This document shows positions 23,443 to 35,969 of a stretch of DNA of 64,000 bases, one piece after another (position 1 is the stretch's first letter; every line of letters starts with the position of its first letter). The DNA lies in NCBI RefSeq assembly GCF_013753875.1, contig NZ_SMDS01000023.1:33834-97833 (forward strand), written 5' to 3'. The DNA comes from Candidatus Pantoea persica. GTDB lineage: Bacteria > Pseudomonadota > Gammaproteobacteria > Enterobacterales > Enterobacteriaceae. The notes below the pieces were generated by a model that was not told the origin of the DNA, made no database searches, and saw only the letters and a list, made by a program, of their open reading frames with translations. The position numbers and the translations under genes were made by a program.

Positions 23443-23682
23443 CTGTTCCACCCTATATCGTCCAGATCTGTGTATATTCAAGAGAGTACATTCAAAGTAA
23501 TTTAGGCTGCATCTCTTAATTATTTTATGACGCGCGTTCGCCTCGCTTTTCCCTGCGCGTCGCCCTGGCGAACGCCGCGGCCAGCAGATTCATTACCGTC
23601 CCGCTTTATAGCCTGTTTTTCATGGAATCAGCAACTTCCGTCGCATTTAAACGAATTTACCTGCCAAAGGAAAACGCAAAAA

Positions 23683-24957
23683 ATGAATAATCTGTCCACC
23701 ATGATGAGAGAAATTGAAGGCTACCTGACGCCGACAATCATCGATTCTGCTAAACGGTGCGCGCAGCACCTGCTCGCCTACGGCGGCGGCAAAGATAGCA
23801 GCTACATGGTGGCCTACGTCCGCTATATTCAGGGGCTTATCTGGCAAGCGCAGTGACACCTTTCGCCTGCGCATTAGCATCAACCGCCACGCCGCAATGA
23901 GCAGCAGCGTGATGGAGAATATCGATCGCGTTTACCGCGCGCTGGCTATTCCCCATGACGCCTTTGTCGAATGTCTGCTGATCGACGGCATGCAGATCCA
24001 TCCGTTTCAGGCCGATCTGCCATTTCCTGAGGCGGTGCGCCAGCAGAACCGCAACGACGTTCTGATGAACGGCCACCGCTTCCGCGCCGACGCGCGCTCC
24101 ACCTTCTGCAACGCCTGTAACCTCAGCATGGTGAATTCGTTCGGCCTCGCCGCGTACTACGACGGCGGCGTCGACGTGATTATCACCGGTGACTCGCCGC
24201 AGGAGCAGACCGCCTATGTCGCCTGGGCGCGCTACCGTTCTCGCCTGTTCAGCGCCCCTGCCGCCGAGAAGGGCCAGGGCTTTCGCGGCTTTTTGCAGAC
24301 GCTCGACGGCGTGGCCGAACGCTACTCCACCGCCATTCACGGCGCCAGGCGCGTGACGCCCGCGCACCGCATCATGCACCAGCTGTCGCGCGATCCGCTG
24401 TTCTTCAATATCTATCAGGACACCGCCTACGAAGCTGGGGCGCACTGGGCGCTGCTCCACGACTTTATGCGCTTTCGCTTTCGCTTCGATGCACTGATGT
24501 TCAGCTTTTCCGAATCGGACTGCGGCAATCCAACGCTGATGGCCCATATCCGCGGCCTGCGCGCGGAAACGCTGCTGCAGCGCAGCTACGGCAAAGGCGT
24601 TCGCGAGTACGTGCGCTTTGCGATCGGGCTGATGGCGCAAAAATATTTCCCGGCGCCACTGATCGACAAAATGGCGGCGCGCTATCATGATGAGGCCGCC
24701 ATCCAGCGGCAGCGCGCGGCGCGCTTCGCACAGGAGGCTTTCGGCCTCAGCGAGGCGCAGCTGGTTTACATGATCTATTCCCTTTATCGCGCACAGGGCA
24801 GCGAACTACGCGGCTGGCTGACGCAGCAGCGCATCGCGCTGGAGGAGTCGGCGATCCGCTGTCGCGCATGCTGCGCTTCGACCCGCATAAGGCGGTGATT
24901 CAGGTAAACAACGGCGTCCTGCAGGATACCGTGACCGAAGTGATCTCTGGGCGCTGA
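23683..24957 (+). pseudogene. PP-loop ATP pyrophosphatase of a small-molecule cluster, broken
   Basis: Starts MNNLSTMMREIEGYL after AAGGA. A PP-loop (N-type ATP pyrophosphatase) motif is clear: AYGGGKDSSYM. Further on are a Cys pair (TFCNACNLSM) and a TGDSPQEQTAY block reminiscent of amide- or sulfur-transferring PP-loop enzymes. A frameshift at about 23855 and another near 24852 break it; otherwise about 420 codons are conserved in frame. First gene of a run of biosynthesis-type genes with short spacing. I do not recognise the specific enzyme. Confidence 0.65.
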
Positions 24958-24975
24958 TCCCTGTAAGGCGGATCG

Positions 24976-26244
24976 ATGAGGAAAATTTTTCTGCAAATAG
25001 GCGCGACGCGCGACGGCCAGAGCCCTTATTGCGTGGTGGCGAAGCGCAAGGGCTATTTCACCGTGCTGGCGGAGATGAGCGATTTTGTCGACTACCAGTC
25101 GCTGAGCCTCGCGCTGCCGTTTGATTTAATCGTGCGCCTCGACCGCCTGGAAAATCCCTGGGAGGTGCTGCAGGCCTGCCTGCGCGCTGGGCTGCTGGAG
25201 CATCCGCGCGTGGTGCTGGCGGGCTTCGAAGCCTACAACGTCTGCGCCGGGCGGGTGCGCGAAATACTGGCGGGGCCTGACGCGCCGCACACCTTTATTC
25301 CGCTGGATAAATACGCCCAGCGCATGGCGTTGAAAAAGGCCTAGCCGCGCTTTCCGCAGCCGGAGTTCCGCTTCTTCGCCTCGCCGCTCAGCATTCTCGA
25401 CGCGCATCAGGCGTTAATCTATCCCTGCTTCATCAAGCCGGTGGATGGCGGCGGCGGGCTGGACATCTGGCTGGTAAAGGAGCCGGGGCAGCTAGGCGCC
25501 GTAGTGCGCAAGCTGGAGGAGACTATGAACTATGGCGGGCGCGGCTTTAGCGGTTTTATCGTCGAAAGCTTGCTCGACGGCGATAAGTATTCGCTGCAGG
25601 GCTTGGTGCATAACGGCCGGCCGCACGCCTTTACCTGCTGCCAGAAGGTGATAGAGCAGCAGCGCGACGCGCAGGGCTGCGTCAACTTTTACGAATCCGG
25701 CCACGTCGCGGTCGCCGACGACGCGCTGCCACCAGCGTTCGCCAGGCTGATGGCGTACTGCTGCGACACCTTTGACTACCGCTGCGGCGCGTTTCATATC
25801 GATTTTATCGTCGTCGACGGCGTGCCGCACTTTGTGGAGATGGGCTTCCGCCTATCCGGCATGGGGCTGGTGAATCTGATTCAGGAGGTCACCGACATCA
25901 AATGGGCTGAGGTGGCGTTCCGGCGCACGGCAATATGCCCGCGCTGCGCTTTCCGGCATCGCCACGCGCGGTGGGCCAGCTGCGCATGCACCAGCCGGCG
26001 CAGCTGAAAAGAGGCGGAGAGCTGGATTGCCGAACATCAGCAGGGGGTGCTGCTGCTGCTGAATCCCCCCAGCCTGCAGGTCTCGCGTCTCTCGTCGCTC
26101 TACGCCGATCTGACGCGCCATGCGGGCCTGCTCGGTATTCTGCGCCTGAGCGCCGGCGGCCGGGACAATATTCTGGCGATGTTCAACGACATGGTGCGTG
26201 CGACGTCGCGTATTTCAGGAGGAAATTTACTATGTGCAGAATGA
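24976..26244 (+). pseudogene. ATP-grasp ligase of a small-molecule cluster, broken
   Basis: An ATP-grasp carboxylate-amine ligase: CFIKPVDGGGGLDIW (ATP-binding lysine and glycine loop), GFIVESLLDGDKYSLQGL, and a metal-site segment CGAFHIDFIVVDGVPHFVE. Start MRKIFLQIGA at 24976, 18 bases after the PP-loop gene. One TAG at 25342-25344 (CCTAG, probably Trp in KKAWPRF) and frameshifts near 25920 and 26010 disrupt it. Such ligases join amino acids in peptide or modified-amino-acid antibiotics. The product is unknown. Confidence 0.68.
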
Positions 26245-26544
26245 TTCTGGCGCACGGCGACTTTGACGCGGCGCAGGTGCTGAGGCGGCGCGCTGCGGAT
26301 TTTCAATAAGAAATGGCTGCCGGAGGATGAGCGCCTCAAGACGCCGAGCAAGCTGGGCTACCAGACTGGCGTGGTGGCGCAGAGCGAAATCTGCGAGTTC
26401 TCGCCGCGCAGCGGCGACATCTATATGTTTAATCCCGCTTTTTATCATGAAATCGATCGGGTTGAAGGCGATACCCGCATCACCATGGGCTTCTTCTTTG
26501 GCCTGACCGACAAAAAAATGAAACACGCGATTGCGTGGAGCTGA
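26232..26544 (+). pseudogene. Fused remnants: class II amidotransferase 5' end and 2OG-Fe(II) oxygenase 3' end
   Basis: A very strong ribosome site (AGGAGG) precedes ATG 26232, overlapping the end of the ATP-grasp gene. The product begins MCRMILAHGDFDAAQVL, with Cys2 as in class II glutamine amidotransferases. After about 20 codons the frame changes and the sequence becomes the C-terminal part of a 2-oxoglutarate/Fe(II) oxygenase-like protein (SGDIYMFNPAFYHEIDRV, then TRITMGFFFGLTD, with candidate His metal ligand and 2OG-binding Arg). I infer that a deletion removed most of both genes. Both assignments are from short stretches. Confidence 0.5.
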
Positions 26545-26585
26545 CGCCTGAGGCGCAGCCTTGCAAGACGAAGAGAACACGATAC

Positions 26586-27065
26586 AACCACCTTTACAGA
26601 GATAACCGGGCTGCTCGATCGTCACGGCGCCGATTACCGCGTTGTGGAGCATGAGGCTATTGGCCAGACCAACGTCATCAGCGCCCTGCGCGGCAACGCG
26701 CTGAGCCAGGCGGCAAAGGCGATGGTGCTGGAAGTAACGATGCCGGACAGCGCAGCGCTTTCTGCTGGCGATCGTTCCGGGCGACAGCAAAATCAACTTC
26801 AAAAGCGAGGCGCGCGCCATCGGCGGGAAAAAATCGAGCTTCGCCTCGCCGGAGATGTCGCTGCGTGATGGGCGCGGTGCCGCCCTTTAGTTTTGATGAC
26901 CGGCAGGCGCTGCGCGTCGATACGCGCCTGCGCGACGTCGGTACGCTGTGGTTCAACGCCGGGGCGCTAGAAAAATCGATCACCCTCAACGCAGCGGACT
27001 ATTTCCGCATCGTTGGCGACGCCAGCGGCGCCGATATCGCCACGCCCGTGGCGGTTAACGCCTGA
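26586..27065 (+). pseudogene. YbaK/EbsC-type aminoacyl-tRNA deacylase-like protein, broken
   Basis: Readable as TTFTEITGLLDRHGADYRVV, then HEAIGQTNVISALRGN, FLLAIVPGDSKINF, and GALEKSITLNAADYFRIVG: the YbaK/Cys-tRNA(Pro) deacylase fold. There are frameshifts near 26745 and 26860, and no start codon is visible in frame, so the 5' end is approximate. In the middle of the biosynthetic run it could have been a trans-editing or self-resistance protein; that is inference. Confidence 0.62.
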
Positions 27066-27081
27066 CGGCAGGGGAAAAACT

Positions 27082-27743
27082 ATGTCAGTTAAAGATATGC
27101 TGCTGGCGCTGTGCGACGTCGTCGCCTGGGGCATCAACTTCGTGGTGATTAAGCTCGGTTTGCAGGGCATGCCGCCCTTTTTGCTAGCGGGTCTGCGCTT
27201 TACCCTAATAACCTTTCCGGCGATTTTTTTCGTGCGCTGTCCCGCCATTCCGCTGCGCTGGCTGGTGGTGTACGGCATGACCATCAGCTTTGGGCAGTTC
27301 GCCTTTCTCTTTCTCGCCATCAAGCTCGGCATTCCCGCCGAGCTAGCGTCGCTGGTACTGCAGGCGCAGGCGTTTTTTACTCTCTGCTGCTGGCGGAGAA
27401 GCTGCGCTGGAACCATATCGCCGGCATTATGATCGCCACGCTCGGCATGTTTATGCTGGCGACGGCGGGCATGGAAGGGCAGTCGGCGACGGGCATTACC
27501 CTGACGACCATGATGCTGACGCTGGCGGCGGCGCTCTCCTGGGGAATAAGCAATATCACCAACAAGATTATTCTACGCAACCGCAAGGTGCCAGTGGTGG
27601 GGCTGCTCAGCGCGGCGTTAGTGCTGGATGAACACCTCACCGCGCAGCAGATGCTGGGCGCCTCGGTGATTATCGTGAGGCTGATGGTGAACGTCTTCGG
27701 CGGTCTGGTCAGCCAGCATCTCACCATGCGCCCCAATCCCTGA
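27082..27743 (+). pseudogene. EamA-family (DMT) exporter, broken
   Basis: Drug/metabolite transporter close to the EamA cysteine/O-acetylserine exporter. Starts MSVKDMLLALCDVVAWGINF with repeated membrane segments. A frameshift near 27375 and loss of about 80 residues near 27597 (after KVPVV) join it to a last segment (LVLDEHLTAQQMLGASVII). Last gene of the cluster; could have exported its product or an amino acid. The terminator follows. Confidence 0.78.
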
Positions 27744-27794
27744 GCGCGGTGCTGCAACGGCGCCGTTGTCTGGCGGCGAGCCGCCGAGCGCACG

Positions 27795-27824
27795 CAAAAA
27801 AAACGCCGCTGCTGCGGCGTTTTC
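27795..27824. terminator. Bidirectional terminator between the exporter and ibpA
   Basis: AACGCCGC-TGCT-GCGGCGTT hairpin with an A-run on the left and TTTTCTCTTT on the right, so it can serve the exporter (+) and ibpA (-). Confidence 0.85.
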
Positions 27825-27840
27825 TCTTTATTGAACCTGA

Positions 27841-28257
27841 TTAGTTCAGGATTTCAATCCGGCGCGGTTTCGCCTCTTCGGGGACGATGCGTTCGAGATC
27901 GATACTTAGCAGGCCATTTTCCAGACGTGCGTCGCGTACGACGATATGGTCGGCCAGCTGGAATTTGCGCTCAAAGTTGCGCTCGGCGATACCCTGATAA
28001 AGGTATTTACGCTCGATCTGCTCTTCGGGATGCGCGCCGCGTACGATCAGCACGTTATCCTGAGCGGTGATGTCGAGTTCGTTCTGGGCGAATCCAGCCA
28101 CCGCGATAGTGATGCGATAGTGGTTTTCGCTGACCAGTTCAACATTGTACGGAGGGTAACCGCCGTTGCTCTGGTTCTGGTTCGATTCAAGCAGGTTAAA
28201 CAGACGATCAAAACCGATAGCAGAGCGATAAAGTGGAGCAAGATCAAAATTACGCAT
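27841..28257 (-). CDS. ibpA: Small heat-shock protein IbpA
   Basis: Holdase of the Hsp20 family that binds aggregating proteins at inclusion bodies. 138 residues from [20 protein letters not shown] (start 28257 chosen by alignment to the family and the SD at AGGAG). The alpha-crystallin domain is complete ([44 protein letters not shown]), and the C-terminal I-x-I motif is present (RRIEILN). No ibpB follows, unlike E. coli. Intact, with heat-shock promoter and thermosensor both retained, in a neighbourhood where every other gene is broken. Confidence 0.96.
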   Translation of the reverse strand: MRNFDLAPLYRSAIGFDRLFNLLESNQNQSNGGYPPYNVELVSENHYRITIAVAGFAQNELDITAQDNVLIVRGAHPEEQIERKYLYQGIAERNFERKFQLADHIVVRDARLENGLLSIDLERIVPEEAKPRRIEILN

Positions 28258-28355
28258 GGAATGACTCCTGATATTCAGCAAGTTTTGTCAACCTTCCACA
28301 ATGGACAGGCCGTGCGGCGCTCCGATGTCCCTGTCGGCGACAGCGGGTGCATCCG
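28258..28355 (-). promoter_or_regulatory. ROSE-type RNA thermometer in the ibpA leader
   Basis: The roughly 95-base leader ends TTGCTGAATATCAGGAGTCA just before the ATG. TTGCT is able to pair with the AGGAG ribosome site, as in the ROSE elements of enterobacterial ibpA. The upstream hairpins were not folded here. Confidence 0.7.
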
Positions 28356-28362
28356 TAGCTAT

Positions 28363-28391
28363 AAAATGGGTATGCCAGCAACGCTTTCAAG
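28363..28391 (-). promoter_or_regulatory. Sigma-32 heat-shock promoter of ibpA
   Basis: On the minus strand CTTGAAA (28391-28385) is followed after 14 bases by CCCATTTT (28370-28363), a close fit to the sigma-32 consensus CTTGAAA-N14-CCCCAT-T. Confidence 0.82.
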
Positions 28392-28534
28392 AGGCGAAAA
28401 CGTAATTTTTTTCGCCAATCTACTGATATGGCATACACTCAGGGGACTTTCTTCTGACATGACGCACCCTGCCGCAGAGCCGGAATGTTATCAGACAAGC
28501 CAACTCAGCCGGGGCGGACGCCGCGGCTGAAGGG

Positions 28535-28886
28535 ATGATGAAAATGAAATTATTACAGGCAATTCCTCTGGCTGACGCACTAGCCTGCTGCACTGTGGCG
28601 ACCTCCGGCTGCTCCAGCATGATGGCGCATACCGGGCCGAATCGTCACCAGCGCCGCGCTTCTGACCGACGACAACAGCAACTGGGCGCTCAAGCCGCTG
28701 GTGCTGATCGATCTGCCCTTCTCCGCCGTGCTGGATACACTGCTGGTCCCGTGGGATTATGCGCACAACGACGACGATAAATCTCTCTACTCCCCGCGCG
28801 AACGCATTCTGCAAAGCGAAAAGCTGAACCACACGCAGGAAAACCTGGCACAGGCCGCGCCTTGGCCCGCTAAGCCGACACCGTAA
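28535..28886 (+). pseudogene. yidQ: YceK/YidQ-family lipoprotein, broken
   Basis: Small outer-membrane lipoprotein family. Signal peptide with lipobox (ATSGCSSMMAHTG), then a frameshift near 28645, after which the family core reads normally (LIDLPFSAVLDTLLVPWDYA) in another frame to a stop at 28884. The position between ibpA and yidR matches the E. coli order. The 3' end overlaps the convergent yidR remnant by about 15 bases. Confidence 0.82.
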
Positions 28887-29996
28887 ACAGCTGCCACCAG
28901 CCGTCGACGTCGCGTATAAACGCAATCGGCTCTCCGTCCGACGACCAGACCACCACGTCGCCGCTCGTCGGCAACGAGATCGGTCAGCGGCTGGCAGCCG
29001 CCGCTGCACATATCGCAACGCATGATCCGATCGTCGCTGATAAAGGCGATGGCGTCACCCTGTGGATGCCAACTGAATGCCGACTGTACCAACTGCGCCA
29101 GCCCGCACGTAAAGGTGAGGCGACGCTGCCGCACGCCCGCCGGCGGGGCGGGCAGCTGCGTTTCCGTGCCCACCAGAGGCGCCTCGCCCGGCCGGGCGTA
29201 CGCCTCCAGCGCCTCCGGCAGATCGACGATAAAGACCTCCGGCCGCTTTTCGCCGCTGGCGGAGAGCGTATCGCCGATAAAGGCGATGGCCCAGCGCTGC
29301 CAGCCTACGTCGGGCCGTTGATAGCCGCGCGTGCCTGTCCATCCCTCTTCAATAGGCGCGGTTGATCTCATCACTGCTCGGCCGCGGCGCGACGTTGGTC
29401 TGGCTCACCAGCACGCAAAAATAGCTGCCGTCATATTCGCACGGATGCTGCTTTTCCGGGATAACCGCGCGCAGCGGCACCGCTACGCCAACGTTGCGCA
29501 GATCCGCTTTCACCTCACTCTCGTGCATCACATGATCGTTATAAGTAAAGCTAATGCGCGAGCCGTCAGGGCTGAACATATACATATGGGAGCCGCCGCG
29601 CAGCGCGCCGGGCGTAAAGGGCAGCGTGATGTCGCAGGCGTCGAGGTTTTGCGCGCGACCGTTTTGCACGATAACGCCGCGGCGATGGTGAAAGTCGTAG
29701 CGCCACGTGTCGTCCGGATGTTCCGGTGCGTGGATGCAGAGGTAGCGCGGCGGCAGATCGGGGCTGACGGTGACGACGCCAACGTGCGCGCCTTCGGTCG
29801 CCCGATAGAGCACCTCGATCGCGCCAGTCGACACGTTGACGCGCTCGATGGTTTCGCTGGTGAACGAGGCGCCAGAGGGGCGAACGTCAAACACCAGCCA
29901 CTGGCTGTCGGCGGCCCAGACGTTGCTGTTGGTCAGTTGATGATGGCATGGGCTGAAGTGAGTTGTTTTTCGCGCACAGGGCAACCTGGCTAACAA
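28870..29996 (-). pseudogene. yidR: YidR (DUF3748) beta-propeller-like protein, broken
   Basis: N-terminal half is well conserved from HHQLTNSNVWAADSQWLVFD through SGASFTSETIERVNV and EHPDDTWRYDFHHRRGVIV to DEINRAY. A frameshift near 29355 and a deletion of about 60 codons near 29110 (LTFTCGLAQLVQSAF) follow, with another shift near 28950. The C-terminus is DGEPIAFIRDVDGWW. YidR resembles TolB/oligogalacturonide-lyase-like propellers; function unknown. Inactive. Confidence 0.88.
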
Positions 29997-30072
29997 TGTT
30001 GCCCCACACGCTACGCCAAAAGCGCTAAAGATGCAGCCGACTTTTTTTTGCTGGCCGCCTGCGCAGCGCCGG

Positions 30073-30873
30073 TTACAGCACCAGCTTTTCGATCGCGTGC
30101 GCGACGCTATCTTCCATATTGGTTTTGGTGACGAACTACGCGATCTGCTTCACGGCGTCGATGGCGTTGCCCATCGCCACGCCTGTGCCCGCGTATTCAA
30201 TCATCGCCAGGTCGTTTTCCTGATCGCTGATCGCCATCACCTCGTCGCGCGCCAGGCCAAGTTTCTCCGCCAGCATTTTCACGCCCCGGCCTTTGTTGAC
30301 GCGCTTATCGAGAATCTCGAGATAGTAGGGCGCGCTTTTGAGAATGGTGTAGTTTTGCTGGGCTTTAGCTGGCAGGCGCTGGATAGCGCTGTCCAGCAGC
30401 GCGGGCTTGTCGATCATTATCAGCTTGGGAAAACGGGTGGCGCGATCCATCTCCACCACGGCGCGATAGCACACCGGAATGCTGGTCATCATGGATAGTG
30501 TATTTGCTCAGGTCTTTGTTCGGCGTATAGAGCGACGATTTGTCTAACGCCTGGAAATGGACGCCTAGCTCGCGCGCCATCTGCTCAACGTAGAGATAGT
30601 CGTCGAAGCCAAGGGTGATCTCCGCCACACATTCACCATCTTTCGCCCTGCACCAGCGCGCCGTTGTAGCTGATGCAGATATTGGCCCTCATTGACCAAG
30701 TCAAGTTCCATCAGGTAGCGCTGGATCCCGACGTAGGGACGACCGGCCGCCAGCACCACGGCAACGCCTTTTTTATGCGCGCGATCGATGACTGACTTTA
30801 CGCCAGCGGTAATCTCGTGCTGTGGGTTAAGCAGCGTGCCGCCCATATCAATTGCAACCAGTTTAATCGCCAT
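30073..30873 (-). pseudogene. yidA: HAD sugar phosphatase YidA, broken
   Basis: Cof-type HAD phosphatase. Start MAIKLVAIDMGGTLLNPQ: the second aspartate of the DxDGT motif is changed to Gly. Frameshifts near 30680 (with lost codons), 30640 and 30495. The later part is recognisable (LEILDKRVNKGRGVKML, then SDQENDLAMIEYAGTGVAMGNA). A TAG near 30136 precedes the normal end (FVTKTNMEDSVAHAIEKLVL). Adjacent to gyrB as in E. coli. Several independent lesions. Confidence 0.92.
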
Positions 30874-30974
30874 AGCTTCCTCGTTGATTCAGGGTTTGGC
30901 TTAAATGCTAGTGCGATTCAGCTCACATTGACCAGTTTAATGGCGGCTTTTTACCCACCGGCGGCGGCGGGCAT

Positions 30975-30996
30975 AAAAAAACTTCCCGAAGGGAAG
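30975..30996 (-). terminator. Rho-independent terminator downstream of gyrB
   Basis: Minus strand CTTCCC-TTCG-GGGAAG followed by seven T, about 130 bases past the gyrB stop. The UUCG-type tetraloop is typical of strong terminators. Confidence 0.85.
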
Positions 30997-31128
30997 GGGC
31001 TGAAGCCATCACGCTGACAGCACGCAACGCGGAAAGAGACAAAACACCGGGGCGCTGCCAGATAGCGCGGCCCGGGCGAGCATGGCGGCGTTGCGCGCCA
31101 TGCCGCCCGCGTCTTGTTTTCTGGCAGC

Positions 31129-34640
<3,512 letters not shown>

Positions 34641-34752
34641 GAATCAGTCCAGCGTGAAGGGCCAAAAGAGGCATCGCCTTTTAGCGATCCCAGGCATCAA
34701 CGGCGAAGCGAGCTAGCCCAATATAACCATAACCAGGCCATCGGCGTCGCCG

Positions 34753-34835
34753 CTACTTTGCGTCCCGGCAGTGCTCGCCATCCTCACGTACTTCAGTATG
34801 CTCCGGTGGCTGTGCGATGGCGAGACGCAAAGTAG
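34753..34835. repeat. Palindromic intergenic repeat between recF and dnaN
   Basis: Imperfect 83-base inverted repeat: outer arms CTACTTTGCGTC (34753-34764) and GACGCAAAGTAG (34824-34835), inner arms CTCGCCATC (34774-34782) and GATGGCGAG (34816-34824). It looks like a small non-coding mobile palindrome (MITE-like). No second copy was noticed in this window. The surrounding 34641-34864 holds no credible gene. Confidence 0.75.
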
Positions 34836-34864
34836 CAAGTAAGCCAAGCCGATATTTTCTACAA

Positions 34865-35965
34865 CTATAAGCGCATGGGCATCACAACATAGGCAGCCGC
34901 CGGGCTGGCAAGATCTTCGATCCGCACGCTCGACACCGAGTCGGTCAGCAGCAGCCGCACGTTCTCGCACTTCAGCGCGTTCAGCACGTCCAGCACGTAG
35001 CTGACGTTAAAACCGATCTCCAGCTCGCTGCCGCCGTAGGTCACGTCCAGCATTTCTTCCGCCTCCTCCTGCTCGGGGTTATTGGCGATGATCTTCAGCT
35101 GATTTTCAGTGATATAAAGGCGAACGCCGCGGAACTTCTCATTCGACAGAATGGCGGCGCGAGCAAAGGCCTGTTTGAGAATATCGCAGCTCGCTTCCAG
35201 CACCTTATCCGGGTTTTTCGGCAGCACGCGACGGTAATCCGGGAAGCGGCCATCTACCAGCTTCGAGGTAAAGATAAAGTCGCCGACGTGCGCGCGGATA
35301 TTGCTGCTGCCGATTTGCACCTGCAGCGGCGTTTCGCCGCCGTCCAGCAGGCGCACCAGCTCAATAACCCCTTTACGCGGCACGATCACCGAATGGTTCG
35401 GCAGCGCCTGACCAATCGGCATCGAGCAGACCGCCAGGCGGTGGCCATCGGTAGCCACGGTGCGCAGCTCTTCACCTTCGGTTTCAAACAGCATGCCGTT
35501 CAGGTAGTAACGCACATCCTGATGCGCCATAGAGAACTGCGTCGCCTCGATTAGACGCTTTAGCGTCGCCTGCGGCAGCTTGAATTCCACTTCGCTCTGC
35601 CAGTCATCGAGATTCGGGAAGTCGCTTGCCGGCAGAGTGGAGAGCGAGAAGCGGCTGCGCCCGGAGCGCACCAGCATACGTTCGCCTTCTAGCGTTACGT
35701 TGATCTCCGCCCCTTCCGGCAGCCCGCGACAGATGTCGAGGAACTTGCGCGCCGGCACGGTAGTGGCGCCCGGCTCGTACGGCTGGCTCAGCGCCACGCG
35801 CGCCACCATCTCCATTTCCAGATCGGTGCCGGTCAGCAACAGCGTGCCGTCGTTGACCTGCATCAGCAGATTTCCCAGGATCGGCAGCGTCGGACGCCCG
35901 CCTAACGGGCCGCTGACTTGCTGCAGCGGCTTTAGCAACTGCTCACGTTCAACAATAAATTTCAT
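34865..35965 (-). CDS. dnaN: DNA polymerase III sliding clamp
   Basis: Beta clamp, 366 residues as in E. coli, from MKFIVEREQLLKPLQQVSGPL to AYVVMPMRL. Three repeated clamp domains are covered without gaps, with the hydrophobic clamp-binding pocket region at the C-terminus (VVMPMRL). It begins 4 bases after the dnaA stop. Intact. Confidence 0.98.
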   Translation of the reverse strand: MKFIVEREQLLKPLQQVSGPLGGRPTLPILGNLLMQVNDGTLLLTGTDLEMEMVARVALSQPYEPGATTVPARKFLDICRGLPEGAEINVTLEGERMLVRSGRSRFSLSTLPASDFPNLDDWQSEVEFKLPQATLKRLIEATQFSMAHQDVRYYLNGMLFETEGEELRTVATDGHRLAVCSMPIGQALPNHSVIVPRKGVIELVRLLDGGETPLQVQIGSSNIRAHVGDFIFTSKLVDGRFPDYRRVLPKNPDKVLEASCDILKQAFARAAILSNEKFRGVRLYITENQLKIIANNPEQEEAEEMLDVTYGGSELEIGFNVSYVLDVLNALKCENVRLLLTDSVSSVRIEDLASPAAAYVVMPMRL

Positions 35966-35969
35966 AGTG

